Below are positions 32,068 to 41,274 of a stretch of DNA of 64,000 nucleotides, in pieces. The stretch comes from a virus: the IMG/VR virus record IMGVR_UViG_3300000956_000001, positions 1 to 64,000 of that record, one strand, 5' to 3'. Below the pieces are notes generated by a model. The model was not told the DNA's origin. It ran no database searches and saw only the letters and a list, made by a program, of their open reading frames with translations. Numbering within the stretch: position 1 is the first letter of the stretch; the number at the start of each line of letters is the position of its first letter. Made by a program: the position numbers and the translations under genes.

Positions 32068-35010
32068 CTACCTCGCTGTCAGGATTTTTCCGATGAATTC
32101 AATCACCTTGATGACGTCTTCGTCGGAATCCACTCGAACTGTAGGCAAGCCATACCTCGATGGTGAATCAGTCTGGATGCCGACGCAGACGAGGTGAATA
32201 CCCTGTCGCTTGTATTCCTTGATCTCACGCTCAAGAATGACGAGTTCTTCATCCTTGTTCGCGGCTGGCATCTGACCATCCGTGAAGTAGATCACGATTC
32301 GGTCGGTTGCCCTGTGCTGCATTGCGATTTTGCGGTAGTACTCGAAGCTGTGACCGTCGAGGTTGTCACTGATCGGAAGTACGCTCGCCAGCTTCTCCTT
32401 GGCGGCATCATTCCACGCCTCGTGTTCCTCCTTGAACGGAAGGAAGTAGTTGTAGAACTGCGTACCGCTACCCATGGGCCGGAATGGCTTCAACGGAGAA
32501 GGGAATGCGCTGTGCATATAGCCAGCCCACGGCACGCCGACGCGAGTCAACAGATCCGACAGGCCGTGCATAATGCGCTTGATCTTCTCGTTCCGCATGT
32601 TGCGGTCCGTGCTGAATGAAGCGTCGCCACCCAGGATCACGAAGTAGTCTCGCTTTGCAGGGACGACCTTCTTCTGGAACAACCTTGGATCATTGACCGG
32701 CGCTCGTCTACCCAGCACGCGGGTGTTGATGCGACCAGACTTGCGGTTGCGGTCGTGTGCTGCGCGGAGGTTGTCATCGAAGACGCGGCGTGACTGTAGT
32801 ACGACACGTCCGATGAGTGATTCCGCAGGGGCGAATAGCTCTGGCAAATCCTCAATGGCGCAACCGTGATGCTGTGCCGCCATGGTCGGATCCCACTTGA
32901 TCCCCCAGTGTGGGTACTCTGCTATCTCGTTGCCAGCGACTTCGATGCTGGGCGCATCGAACTGCCCAACCTGGTTGATCGCCAACTCGAGAACCCGTAG
33001 GATCTTGTAGTCGTAGTCCTTGCCATCCTCGTAGCCGAGGATCTCGGTCAGATCGTCGTCGGATAGCGTGTCCAGTAGGCCGTCACGATCGCCAGCACCG
33101 TGAACCAAGAACTTGGATAGGTCCCGTGCTACATCGTCCGGGGTGCCGTGATCCATGTCGGATGAAGCATCCTGCGCCTGGCTCTGCGTTGGGGTCGGCA
33201 TCGGACCGTGCTGCTGCGAGCCAGCACTGCCGAAGATGTCCTCCTGGTTGTCGATATCCCAGGGGTTGTCCGACTCTAGATCCAGAGGGTAGTCAGGCTC
33301 CCCATCTTCGGCCTCGACCTCAGCATCAGAGTCGCTATCGCCGTCTGAGGCCACAACCTCGTCACTTCGATCATCTCTTGCTGTCGGCTCGACATCCCGT
33401 CCAGCGCATGACTCTGATGGAATGATCTCTCCGTCAGCACCCACTTCCGATGGCGCCTCGTTCCCGGCATTGCCGACTTGACTTTCCAGTTCACCGCTCC
33501 CCTGAACTGTCGCACCTTGCTCACCCGACCCACTGATACCAGCAGCGTCGGTCGAGTTGGATTGCGCATCAGATGACGAATCAGCCATGCCTGCTTCAGG
33601 GCTGGAACCCTCTCCAGGAACGTCTCCTCCAGCTGATGCGCTGTCAGACACGGACGGATCGCCTTCACTGACCTGATCGCCAGGTGATCCCCCGGAGGAA
33701 GGAAGTGATGTACCGTCATCTAGTCCTTCACCTCCACTACCAGCCCCCGCTCCTTCAGATCCTCCAGTAGAATCTGCATCGCCCGAATCGCTTCCCCCTG
33801 GACCTGAATCAGTTCCGTCGCTTCCCGAATCGCTGTCGCTTGTTCCTGGATCAGCTGATCCTTGCTCGCCAGCTTCGCTCTCAGGTCCTCCAGAGCCATC
33901 ACTGACCGAGTCATCGGTACCGGAGGAGGATCCGGAATCTCCTTCGCCGGTGCCGGAATCCCCAGGATCCCCGCCGGACTCAGGCCCGCCCTCGCCATCG
34001 CCTGCCTCATCGCCAGACCCCTCGGCGTCTCCATCGTCGCCAGTTTCGCCATTTCCCTCAGGCTGAGGCTCGGCTGGGGGGTCCACAGGATCCTCAGGTT
34101 CGCGGACACACTTCGGAACCAAGCAGAAACCAAGTTCCTGCGCACGTCGGAACACCTCCAAACTCAATACGAAGATGCCGTGCGCATCCTCGACAAACAG
34201 TGCTCGATTGCAGATGTTGATGATCTTACTGTCAGCCAGCGCAATCTGCACATCAGGATGCAGTGTGTCCTGCGTCTGATAGTTTGCGGCTACCATCTGC
34301 AGGCCGATCATGAACTGCGAGTCGAGTGGCGCCTCTGACCAGGACAGATACTGATCGATACCGACCTCGGAGCCCTCAGTAAGGAGGCGCTCCATGTTCA
34401 TCGTGAAGATGTGCTCCATGCCGGGCCGCGCCGTGAACGTCATCCGATTGACTCGACAGTCCTCAAGTACATTGAAGATCATCGGAAGGTACGGATTGAG
34501 CACGTTCAACAGGGTCATCGAGTCGCACGTCCGGCTGCGCACGTAGCCGAGTTCGTTGCGAACAAAGCTCCAGTGCTCGCAGTCATAGTGATGCCACTCG
34601 TTGATGTATTCTTGAGTCAGATCGAAGGACTGTCTTGAAGCCTCAATCTGCGTCTTGCCAGCAATATGCGCAATCTCATGGAACAGGTAGAAATCGATAA
34701 CCTCACGGATCTGGCACGCCTGACATACCTGTTTGCCAGAAGCATCTCGTTCACCACACTTCGAGCGAAGATGGGGCGTCTTGGACGCAAGCCCCAATGG
34801 CGGCCGAATGAAGATCTTGTTGCCCTTGGTGTGCGGAGTGTCGGTTGTGATCTCAACCTGCACCTTGGCGTTACCCGTCGCAGTGCGCGCGAAGTGAACG
34901 AGCTGTGGCATCATGCCACGAAGAACCTGAACGGCCTTCCATGCAGTCTCTTGTGCGGTAGGATCAAATCCAGGCACTCCCCTACCGCTCCTAGACCTTG
35001 CCCTTGCCAT
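32068..35010 (-). CDS. CobT-like protein: zincin-type domain plus acidic linker plus VWA domain
   Basis: 980 residues from the ATG at 35010, which has a strong SD (GGGAGGTGATC); the 18-codon extension upstream lacks one. N-terminal ~330: a metallopeptidase-like domain with FHEIAHIAG (HExxH) and Cys pair CQACQIRE. Residues ~330-640: an extremely Gly/Ser/Asp/Glu-rich disordered region. C-terminal ~250: a von Willebrand A domain with MIDAS residues in GGDASFSTDRN and FTDGQMPAA. This is the layout of CobT-type partners of MoxR AAA+ ATPases, and such an ATPase is encoded at 35543-37171. It probably acts as the substrate adaptor in that pair rather than in cobalamin synthesis. Confidence 0.82.
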   Translation of the reverse strand: MARARSRSGRGVPGFDPTAQETAWKAVQVLRGMMPQLVHFARTATGNAKVQVEITTDTPHTKGNKIFIRPPLGLASKTPHLRSKCGERDASGKQVCQACQIREVIDFYLFHEIAHIAGKTQIEASRQSFDLTQEYINEWHHYDCEHWSFVRNELGYVRSRTCDSMTLLNVLNPYLPMIFNVLEDCRVNRMTFTARPGMEHIFTMNMERLLTEGSEVGIDQYLSWSEAPLDSQFMIGLQMVAANYQTQDTLHPDVQIALADSKIINICNRALFVEDAHGIFVLSLEVFRRAQELGFCLVPKCVREPEDPVDPPAEPQPEGNGETGDDGDAEGSGDEAGDGEGGPESGGDPGDSGTGEGDSGSSSGTDDSVSDGSGGPESEAGEQGSADPGTSDSDSGSDGTDSGPGGSDSGDADSTGGSEGAGAGSGGEGLDDGTSLPSSGGSPGDQVSEGDPSVSDSASAGGDVPGEGSSPEAGMADSSSDAQSNSTDAAGISGSGEQGATVQGSGELESQVGNAGNEAPSEVGADGEIIPSESCAGRDVEPTARDDRSDEVVASDGDSDSDAEVEAEDGEPDYPLDLESDNPWDIDNQEDIFGSAGSQQHGPMPTPTQSQAQDASSDMDHGTPDDVARDLSKFLVHGAGDRDGLLDTLSDDDLTEILGYEDGKDYDYKILRVLELAINQVGQFDAPSIEVAGNEIAEYPHWGIKWDPTMAAQHHGCAIEDLPELFAPAESLIGRVVLQSRRVFDDNLRAAHDRNRKSGRINTRVLGRRAPVNDPRLFQKKVVPAKRDYFVILGGDASFSTDRNMRNEKIKRIMHGLSDLLTRVGVPWAGYMHSAFPSPLKPFRPMGSGTQFYNYFLPFKEEHEAWNDAAKEKLASVLPISDNLDGHSFEYYRKIAMQHRATDRIVIYFTDGQMPAANKDEELVILEREIKEYKRQGIHLVCVGIQTDSPSRYGLPTVRVDSDEDVIKVIEFIGKILTAR

Positions 35011-35056
35011 GCGATCACCTCCCTTTTCACTGACACTCGGTACTGACACTCTAGGG

Positions 35057-35087
35057 GGTGCCACGGAGCCTGCCGATCCGTGGCACC
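35057..35087 (-). terminator. 11-bp hairpin before the CobT-like gene
   Basis: Perfect stem 35057-35067 / 35077-35087 with a 9-nt loop, between the acidic protein and the CobT-like gene. No U-tail; could be a terminator, attenuator or processing site that sets expression of the large gene apart from the ATPase. Confidence 0.6.
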
Positions 35088-35103
35088 TGACTAGTGGGTC
35101 AGG

Positions 35104-35370
35104 CTACATGTTTGCGACGGCGCCGAGCGTGTCGGTTGTCGGAGCTTCGTCGTCGTCCTCGGACTCGACGTCGTCATCCTCGTCATCTTCGTCATCCGCC
35201 TGGGGCACGTCGGCGAAACGTCCGATGAGGTCGATCTCCTCGTCGGTGTAGACGGGATGGCCGTCCTCGATCGCCAGTCGGTCGAGGCCGCCGACGAGGT
35301 CCCCGAGGGTCTGCAGCTCGTCCTCGCCGAGGTCCTCGATCAGTTCGTTGAGTGCGCGCGGATCCTTCAT
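35104..35370 (-). CDS. Small acidic protein
   Basis: 88 residues from the ATG at 35370 (overlapping the upstream stop as ATGA). N-terminal half is helical (LNELIEDLGEDELQTLGDLV); the C-terminal third is nearly all Asp/Glu (ADDEDDEDDDVESEDDDEAP). A nucleic-acid mimic or an adaptor for the MoxR/CobT pair is possible. Function unknown. Confidence 0.68.
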   Translation of the reverse strand: MKDPRALNELIEDLGEDELQTLGDLVGGLDRLAIEDGHPVYTDEEIDLIGRFADVPQADDEDDEDDDVESEDDDEAPTTDTLGAVANM

Positions 35371-35540
35371 TCCATCTCCTCGTTGGTTGATGTGTCCACC
35401 TCGTAACCGGAGGGTACGGGTGCGTACGGGTCCAGGCACCAGGCCAGTTCGGGCGTGATCTCCGGCTCGGCCTTTGGCCTATGAAGTCTGGGCTCCCGGT
35501 CGTCGGGAAGGTCGCCCAGGATGTGCACGATACGAGGCAT
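35367..35540 (-). CDS. Small hypothetical protein
   Basis: 57 residues from the ATG at 35540, 2 bp after the ATPase stop; the longer in-frame extension runs back inside the ATPase and is rejected. Proline-rich (RLHRPKAEPEITPELAW, then DPYAPVPSGYEV). Coupled by overlap to the acidic protein. Not recognised. Confidence 0.62.
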   Translation of the reverse strand: MPRIVHILGDLPDDREPRLHRPKAEPEITPELAWCLDPYAPVPSGYEVDTSTNEEME

Positions 35541-35542
35541 TC

Positions 35543-37171
35543 TTACTCCGTGAAGTGAGAGTTGATAGTAGTTGTCATCGCCTCCCACTGCGCGGGTTCG
35601 AGCGCGTCTCCGATTGCCCGACGATAAGCCGTGACTGGATCGAAGTACCTCAGGGAGCGGACGAGTTTGATCTGATGACGAAGGCCCCAACTGGTGTGCA
35701 GAACGCCATTTGCGGCCGATTCACGAAGCTCCTTGGCGGCTGCCATGACGGACTTCATCTGCTTCTCCGGGACCACCCAACGGTCGCGCTCAACACGACG
35801 CTGGAGAATCTTGATCTCCAGCTCCTCGGGCGGATAGTCGAAGAACACATGGGACATGCGACTGTTATCGGCATCGGCAATCATCTGTGCGCCGACATTC
35901 AGTACGCCCCACTGAGGATTCATCGCCATGAAGAAGTAGCAGTCATCATGACGGTAGTACTTCTGGTCGTGCAGGTGGGCGAGCTTCAGGGTCTTCCGAT
36001 TGTCCATGAGTGGACGGAAGAGTTGCCAGATCTCTGCAGGTGCAGTGTTGGGCTCGTCGGCAAGCAGGATACCCGGCCTCGACCACCCGATTGGCAGCTC
36101 CCCGAGGTGAGCTACCGTCTCGCCGTTCTCGAAGAGCATCTTTCCTGCAACGCTATCGATCTCGGAGCTACCGTCGAGGCCGATATACCGGAATGGCGCC
36201 TGCATTTTCCAGGCGATCCATCGACCCATTTCGGTCTTGCCAGTACCGGCCGCTCCCCACGCAGCTGGCACCTCGTCCAGTTTCATGAACAGAACGGCGA
36301 AGGTGTACAGCAGTCCACCGTGATCTGCGTAGTCCTCAGGAGCCTCGCGATCACCAGTGTTCGGGATCAAGTCAAGGTCGTCATCATCGAACAGACGCTT
36401 CTTTGACTTGCCATCAGGCGTCAAGACCATGGCATCACGATCGAAGATGGGCAGGTATACAGGCTCCCCGTACCCCTTGGGGTCTTCGACCTTGCGCCAA
36501 GCGCGGATGCCTCGCTTGAGGCGCATTGCATCACTGACTGGACGATCGGTCTGGTAATCCTTGGGGTCGACGAAGTGTGTGAGTGATGACTCGTACTGTT
36601 GCGCGACGTCGATCTCGCCGAATGTTGCACTGTACTGCGGAAAGAAAACAAACGTCTTCAGTGGGTCAACCGGGCGGATGCCAACCTGACGTCGGAAGGT
36701 GCCGCACTTCTGTGCGTACAGATTCAGACGCGCGTTGGGCATAAGCGATCCGGTCGCTCGGCACAGACTGCCAGTCCAGCCGGTAACCTTCTTGACCTCA
36801 ACCTGGTCGACGTAGTTCACGCAGCTGATACAGTTCGGAGCGTCGCTTGCGTCCGGGAAGGATCGATGTGCCGACGCTGCCTCTGCATCCATGCCGACTC
36901 GCAGAATCGGTGCAGAGTTGGGACCAAGCGGCGTGATCTCGCCAGAGTATCCGAAGTCGCCACAGTTAGCGGCAATCTTCTTCAGAACCCTGCGACTTGT
37001 GTCGGCACCCTGCACTGGCTGGATGAGGGGCAGCATCTTGAGACCACAGACAGGCGAGGCGATGTTCGTCGACAGCGCATTCGTTTGAGCAGCGCCCGTG
37101 AGGAACGAGGGACACGTACGGCACGTGCGCTCGACTGTCGTTGGTCCAGTGGCGGTCGTGGCAGTAGTCAC
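35543..37171 (-). CDS. MoxR-type AAA+ ATPase with cysteine-rich N-terminus
   Basis: 542 residues. N-terminal ~200 hold several Cys pairs (CRTCPSFL, CISCVNYVD). The AAA+ core begins about residue 305: Walker A GAAGTGKTEMGRW, Walker B GILLADEPNTAP, sensor 1 FFMAMNPQW, and a C-terminal lid (SWGLRHQIKLVRSLRYFDP). The Walker B and AMNP-type sensor fit the MoxR/CbbQ branch. MoxR ATPases act with VWA-domain partners as chaperones or remodelers. Here two VWA proteins (32068-35010 and 39970-40767) lie within 5 kb. Confidence 0.85.
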   Translation of the reverse strand: MTTATTATGPTTVERTCRTCPSFLTGAAQTNALSTNIASPVCGLKMLPLIQPVQGADTSRRVLKKIAANCGDFGYSGEITPLGPNSAPILRVGMDAEAASAHRSFPDASDAPNCISCVNYVDQVEVKKVTGWTGSLCRATGSLMPNARLNLYAQKCGTFRRQVGIRPVDPLKTFVFFPQYSATFGEIDVAQQYESSLTHFVDPKDYQTDRPVSDAMRLKRGIRAWRKVEDPKGYGEPVYLPIFDRDAMVLTPDGKSKKRLFDDDDLDLIPNTGDREAPEDYADHGGLLYTFAVLFMKLDEVPAAWGAAGTGKTEMGRWIAWKMQAPFRYIGLDGSSEIDSVAGKMLFENGETVAHLGELPIGWSRPGILLADEPNTAPAEIWQLFRPLMDNRKTLKLAHLHDQKYYRHDDCYFFMAMNPQWGVLNVGAQMIADADNSRMSHVFFDYPPEELEIKILQRRVERDRWVVPEKQMKSVMAAAKELRESAANGVLHTSWGLRHQIKLVRSLRYFDPVTAYRRAIGDALEPAQWEAMTTTINSHFTE

Positions 37172-37201
37172 TGGAACCTCTCGGCTTGAGTTATATGGCT
37201 A

Positions 37202-37372
37202 TCAGGCGTGCAGGGCAACGTGAAGCAGACTCGGCTTGCGGGAACTCGGGTGAAGCTTGCCGAAGATCACGCGACCGAGGTAGTCGAGCTTCTCGATCAG
37301 CGTACCCTCCTCGCGCTTGACTACGAGCAAGACGGTTGCGGCAGCGGCCAGTACCAGGGACAACTTCAGCAT
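37202..37372 (-). CDS. Mini membrane protein
   Basis: 56 residues; N-terminal membrane helix or signal sequence (LKLSLVLAAAATVLLVVKR) and a basic C-terminal tail (GKLHPSSRKPSLLHVALHA). SD GGAG 6 bases before the ATG. First gene downstream of the promoter at 37429-37458, with about 50 nt of leader; probably heads the transcript that continues into the MoxR/CobT genes. Confidence 0.65.
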   Translation of the reverse strand: MLKLSLVLAAAATVLLVVKREEGTLIEKLDYLGRVIFGKLHPSSRKPSLLHVALHA

Positions 37373-37428
37373 AGCTTCTCCAAAGAAGGGTTACCGTTGT
37401 TGCATCGCAGGTGTTTCGCGATACGCCT

Positions 37429-37458
37429 ATCCTAGCACTAGGATCGACGGCAGTGCAA
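37429..37458 (-). promoter_or_regulatory. Promoter TTGCAC-N18-TAGGAT
   Basis: - strand boxes TTGCAC (37458-37453) and TAGGAT (37434-37429), 18 bp apart, with the same TAGTGCTAGGATA -10 context as the promoter at 30.07 kb. It faces the mini membrane gene and the MoxR/CobT operon. Confidence 0.8.
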
Positions 37459-37511
37459 ACGGATAAAACGGACAAAAGGGGTGCGTTACCGTTCCGTTAT
37501 AAATCACTGAG

Positions 37512-38003
37512 TTACAGAGTGAACGGATCGAACAAAATACCGCTTGCGTTTTGCGCCCCTAGCGTTGCAATGGGTGGTCGGACTATCGATGCGGGGATAT
37601 CGGCCGTCACCGTTGATTCTACCGGGCTAGCGGGGGGTGCCGTCGCGTACCGGTTGACGGGTGTCATGACGGATCGCGCTCTGGTCATGATGGTTTCCGA
37701 CATGGCACCGAAGGTAATGATTTCAGTGTCGCCAGGGTCATCGTAGGCGAGCAGTGCTGCGTACGACATATGGCCCCTGACGTACGTTACGATTGCCCCT
37801 TCGATGATTCGCTTGAAGGTCTTCCACAGGTTGAGATGAGACTGGCACGCCCATGCAGGCACGCCACTCTTGAACATGCCGACGGCTAGACTGTTGCACT
37901 CGGGCACCTCGCATGTGAGGTTCCGAATAGCAAACTCACGCCTTAGCTGGTCATCATCAACCAGGTCAAGTGTGTGTGCTCTTGATGGACGTGCGTATCC
38001 CAT
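37512..38003 (-). CDS. Hypothetical zinc-knuckle protein
   Basis: 163 residues. Residues ~30-60 contain LTCEVPECNSLAVGMF and ACQSHLNLW, a C-x4-C...C-x2-H arrangement typical of small zinc knuckles in actinophage proteins. The C-terminal half is Pro/Ala/Thr-rich. Function unknown. Confidence 0.65.
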   Translation of the reverse strand: MGYARPSRAHTLDLVDDDQLRREFAIRNLTCEVPECNSLAVGMFKSGVPAWACQSHLNLWKTFKRIIEGAIVTYVRGHMSYAALLAYDDPGDTEIITFGAMSETIMTRARSVMTPVNRYATAPPASPVESTVTADIPASIVRPPIATLGAQNASGILFDPFTL

Positions 38004-38006
38004 TGC

Positions 38007-38564
38007 TCACCTACCGAGTGCGGTATTGCAGACTTTGACCTTGCTGTCGTACGCGTTCTGTAGTTCCATGAACTCGTTCGTTGCTGTTCGAGTCTTTGAC
38101 AGTGCTGCATGTAGCTCGTTGCCTGCGCGGATAAGACCCTGATGATCTTTCTCAACGATGGCAACGCGTGCACGGCTGATGATATCGGTGACCTGACTGC
38201 TCTGCGTGTTGACAGAGTTCATCAGTGGCACCATCTTTAGTGCAGTGTCGAGTGCGTCTATGCAGTCTTGTGGTACGGATGGAGCTGTGACCGTGACCGT
38301 TATCGTCTTGGTTACCGTGACTGCTGGTGCCGGTTGACGATCTGGAAGTTCGGTTGGCTTGCAACCGCGACCACAGAAGAAGAACAGGATCGCGGTGAGG
38401 ACTAACAGAATGAACGCGAGGCAGCCACGCCCGTTTGAGGCAGATTGAGGTACCGTTTGATACTCTACGGTAGGAATGACGACTGTCGGAACATCACTGA
38501 ATTCAGGCGGCGTACTGTTCGCATTAGACCGGCGAAGATCATCGATGTTGAAGTCGTCATTCAC
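38007..38564 (-). CDS. Single-pass membrane protein with extracytoplasmic helical domain
   Basis: 185 residues: a polar N-terminus (~45), one membrane helix (GCLAFILLVLTAILFFFCG) flanked by cysteines, a Thr/Val-rich stretch (VTVTKTITVTVTAP), then a helical domain with two cysteines (DCIDALDTALKMV ... VKVCNTALG). Looks like a lipobox-less envelope protein with a periplasm-side domain; possibly superinfection exclusion, which is a guess. Confidence 0.68.
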   Translation of the reverse strand: MNDDFNIDDLRRSNANSTPPEFSDVPTVVIPTVEYQTVPQSASNGRGCLAFILLVLTAILFFFCGRGCKPTELPDRQPAPAVTVTKTITVTVTAPSVPQDCIDALDTALKMVPLMNSVNTQSSQVTDIISRARVAIVEKDHQGLIRAGNELHAALSKTRTATNEFMELQNAYDSKVKVCNTALGR

Positions 38565-38566
38565 GC

Positions 38567-39613
38567 CTACTCCTTTGGTGCGTCGACCTGGTCATCGGCC
38601 TTGTCATCAGACTCCGGGGTCTGAAATGTCGGCAGGTCGATCCGCGTTGCACTGACACTCGTATCCCTTGGCGGATGAACCGCACCGAGTTTGCCGTCCT
38701 TGCTGAACACCTCGGGCACCACCGGCAGATCGTCTGGGTTATCGAAGAAGGTGTTGCCCTCCGGGACCTTGAATTCCACAGTCGGATCAGCCAGAGACCG
38801 ATACTGACCCGACGGCCAACCGTACCCCGGACGGTTGAGGCGAGCGAAGTCATCGACGCCCAGGTCTACGCCCAGCTCTGTTGCATCAAAGGGCTCCAGA
38901 TTACTTACCTCGATGTGTGTGTCGTGCTCGGTCACCCGACGATGAACCTCAAAGAGTTCCCTGGGAAGATCCAGATCGGCAGGGAACTTCTTGTCAAGGT
39001 CAAGGTTATCTGATACGTAGTTCTGTGCCAGACTGTTCTTGACCTTTTTGTCATGGGGCTTTTCGGGCCGTTCTGCCTTGGGAATCGGAGGCCTCGGAGT
39101 GAACTCCAGCTTGTTAAGCCTTCCGATGTCAATCATGCGCGGCTCCACAACGAGCCTGCTTGTATATTCGCCTGACGGCATGTCATCTGGTTCATTAACG
39201 GTGACAACCTCCACCTCAGCTTCGGGTTCAGGCTGGTCTTCCAGGTGCGTCACCTCTGCGCGCGCAATCAGCAGCTCGCCGTGCTCGCCCGTGTCGGACG
39301 CACTGTCCAGCGGCGCCAGCTCCGGACCATCGTCGTGACGCAGCGAATCAGTATCGACGGGCGCCTCGGCTACCGGGGCCGAGGCGACAGCGTCAGGATA
39401 CTCCTCCATCTCCTCCCACACCTTGGCGTACATACCGTTCTGGATGACGGTGTGAATACCCCGACCCCCGAATCCGATCTCGATATCACCCCTATCGTTG
39501 ATGTGCCAGTGGTTAAACTCGTGAGGCTCCCAGATGACGTGCACTGGCGGGTGGCTAGACGGCTTGCCGTGCAGGAACGGATGCTCCAGTACGTGGAGCT
39601 TCGTGACCTTCAT
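38567..39613 (-). CDS. Hypothetical protein
   Basis: 348 residues from the ATG at 39613 (AGGAG 6 bases upstream); a 22-codon extension is rejected for lack of SD. The first ~60 form a small domain (HPPVHVIWEPHEFNHWHIND, GFGGRGIHTVIQNGMYAKVW). The rest is acidic and probably disordered with short conserved-looking blocks (GYGWPSGQYRSLADPTVEF). Not recognised. Confidence 0.66.
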   Translation of the reverse strand: MKVTKLHVLEHPFLHGKPSSHPPVHVIWEPHEFNHWHINDRGDIEIGFGGRGIHTVIQNGMYAKVWEEMEEYPDAVASAPVAEAPVDTDSLRHDDGPELAPLDSASDTGEHGELLIARAEVTHLEDQPEPEAEVEVVTVNEPDDMPSGEYTSRLVVEPRMIDIGRLNKLEFTPRPPIPKAERPEKPHDKKVKNSLAQNYVSDNLDLDKKFPADLDLPRELFEVHRRVTEHDTHIEVSNLEPFDATELGVDLGVDDFARLNRPGYGWPSGQYRSLADPTVEFKVPEGNTFFDNPDDLPVVPEVFSKDGKLGAVHPPRDTSVSATRIDLPTFQTPESDDKADDQVDAPKE

Positions 39614-39800
39614 CGCATTCTCCTGTCTCGTTTTGACAGACTGCCGATAACAAGTGCCTGGATAGATCCTGTTTGCCACGGCCCCCGGTGCACGCTACCA
39701 TAGAAGCACGCAAGCGGTACACGGTCGTAAGTGCCTAATGCGTGTCCGCTCTTTGGCGAGCAGCGGACGGTAATCTCGTTGATGTGCAGGGGTGCGCAAG

Positions 39801-39835
39801 GGCCCCCGTCAGGTCGTGGCAGCCTGACGGGGGCC
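39801..39835 (-). terminator. Strong 13-bp GC-rich terminator hairpin
   Basis: Perfect stem 39801-39813 / 39823-39835 with a 9-nt loop, just after the stop of the mini membrane gene on the - strand. The clearest operon boundary in this part of the window. Confidence 0.85.
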
Positions 39836-39843
39836 TCGCTCTC

Positions 39844-39966
39844 TTAAAGGAGAAGGAGCATGACTGGAATTACGACAAATACTGCGCACGCCAGGGCGAC
39901 AATCGTAATTACGATGGCGAGCAAGATGCTGTCGATACTTGGCTGCTCGTCATCATGTCCAGTCAC
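39844..39966 (-). CDS. Mini membrane protein
   Basis: 40 residues, GTG start at 39966 four bases after the VWA stop. Short acidic N-terminus (TGHDDEQPSIDS) followed by a long hydrophobic helix (ILLAIVITIVALACAVFVVI). Ends just before the terminator. Confidence 0.6.
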   Translation of the reverse strand: MTGHDDEQPSIDSILLAIVITIVALACAVFVVIPVMLLLL

Positions 39967-39969
39967 TGG

Positions 39970-40767
39970 TTACGCCCGAGTCAGGACGCCAGCCGCGAGA
40001 GCGGCCTGGGTCCAGGATGCCCACTCGACCAGCATGGCGTCGGCGAACTCTGCCTCAGAGCATGCCAGCAGGTCACGCTGGTACGTGCTGCGCTGGGTGT
40101 TGATGTTGTCGAGCAGACGCTTCGGGCCGGTGTATCGGTCCACGTAGTCGAACAGCTCGACGTGCCTGACGACGATCGGCTTGATGAAGATCGGGTAGCG
40201 CGACGTCTCCCAGAACAGGTCGAGCGTCTCGTCGTCGTACCGACGGTTCGAGTTGTCGCCGTCCGACAGGATCGCAGCGTGGATCGGCGCCTTGGCCTTC
40301 TTGCCGAGCTTGATGAGCGCCTTGAGTGGCTGACGCAGGTCCGTGCCGCCCATCCGTCGACGACCACCGAGTCGAAGCTCCCGCTCGATGATGCCTCGAT
40401 AGTTGCTCACGGAGGCTGTGATGCCCTCGTAGATATCCCCATCGAAGCCGATGACCGGAACCTGTCCGTCAACATCGATCTGGAGAACGAATCCCAGGTA
40501 GCGCTCCGCCATACGCTGGACGGCGCCCGAACTGTACTCGTTGGCCATTGAGCCGGAGTGGTCGACGATCAGAACGCCGTCCGCCTTGACGCCATTCTGG
40601 CCAGCCTTCTTGAGGCTGATGCCAGCGGCGCGCGCGTTCTTGGCGAGACCCTCGTGACCGGTCTTCTCCAGTGCCTCCAAGTCGATTGCCGACTCGTCGA
40701 CGTTGGGCCGGTAAATCAGCGGTGCCGAGTGGGCGACCGTGATCTTGTTGCCTGGCATGCCGAACAT
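39970..40767 (-). CDS. VWA-domain protein
   Basis: 265 residues from the ATG at 40767, which has GAGGAGG 4-5 bases upstream. MIDAS residues are intact: DHSGSM (D-x-S-x-S), GGTDL (Thr) and SDGDNSN (Asp). The fold continues with FGFVLQIDVDGQVPVIGF-like strands. Resembles phage VWA/TerY-type proteins. Likely a second partner of the MoxR ATPase at 35543-37171, although separated from it by a terminator and three genes. Confidence 0.82.
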   Translation of the reverse strand: MFGMPGNKITVAHSAPLIYRPNVDESAIDLEALEKTGHEGLAKNARAAGISLKKAGQNGVKADGVLIVDHSGSMANEYSSGAVQRMAERYLGFVLQIDVDGQVPVIGFDGDIYEGITASVSNYRGIIERELRLGGRRRMGGTDLRQPLKALIKLGKKAKAPIHAAILSDGDNSNRRYDDETLDLFWETSRYPIFIKPIVVRHVELFDYVDRYTGPKRLLDNINTQRSTYQRDLLACSEAEFADAMLVEWASWTQAALAAGVLTRA

Positions 40768-40880
40768 GTTCCTCCTCGTTGGGTATGGGGAACGCGATAG
40801 CCGAGACACCTCCTGAAACAGGCGGCCTCTTCCAGTCTCGACTACCGCCGCACTGGGCCTAATCCCTCCCAGTACAGACT

Positions 40881-40936
40881 CTAGTCACTGCTGCGTCAGC
40901 TTGACGGCCCAGGTTTCTCACGCCTGGTGTGACTAG
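40881..40936 (-). terminator. Stem-loop upstream of the VWA gene
   Basis: Outer 8-bp stem (40881-40888 / 40929-40936) with an inner CCAGG/CCTGG stem at about 40911-40927. It overlaps the stop of the gene at 40933, so it probably ends that transcript. Confidence 0.55.
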
Positions 40937-41274
40937 GGCTGCTTGTTGTTACCTTTACCGTTCCCGTGGGGCAAGCTCTCGGGAGCGATGCCGCCAGGAA
41001 CGTTGAGCCCCAGCATAGTGTTGACCACCTGCTGGATGCTGGCGTTCAGGATCGTGAATGGATCCTTGCGGAAGGATTCGGTACCAGGGTTCATGTACCG
41101 AAGTTCAACACTGCATGAGTCGACTGCACCTTCTGCGACACTCAGGGTATTGAGCAGGCCTCGAACCGTCTGGATATCGTTCGACTGGATCCGAATACCG
41201 CAGTTCTCAGTCTCGCCGGACTGAGCGCTCGGGTACCGGAAGTGCAACGTGCGCACGTTGTTCGGCTCGGTCAT
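40933..41274 (-). CDS. Hypothetical protein
   Basis: 113 residues; starts with strands (VRTLHFRYPSAQSGETENCG), then a helix (IQTVRGLLNTLSVAEGAV) and another strand pair, ending in a Gly/Asn/Lys-rich tail. 4-bp overlap with the gene upstream. Not recognised. Confidence 0.65.
   Translation of the reverse strand: MTEPNNVRTLHFRYPSAQSGETENCGIRIQSNDIQTVRGLLNTLSVAEGAVDSCSVELRYMNPGTESFRKDPFTILNASIQQVVNTMLGLNVPGGIAPESLPHGNGKGNNKQP

Noticed and set aside
35474-36406. 310-codon + strand open frame
   Set aside because: Antisense shadow of the MoxR ATPase.
39860-40147. + strand frame with an excellent-looking SD (AAGGAGAAGGAGC)
   Set aside because: It runs antisense through the mini membrane gene and the VWA gene; the SD-like purine run is the complement of Leu codons at the end of the mini membrane gene.
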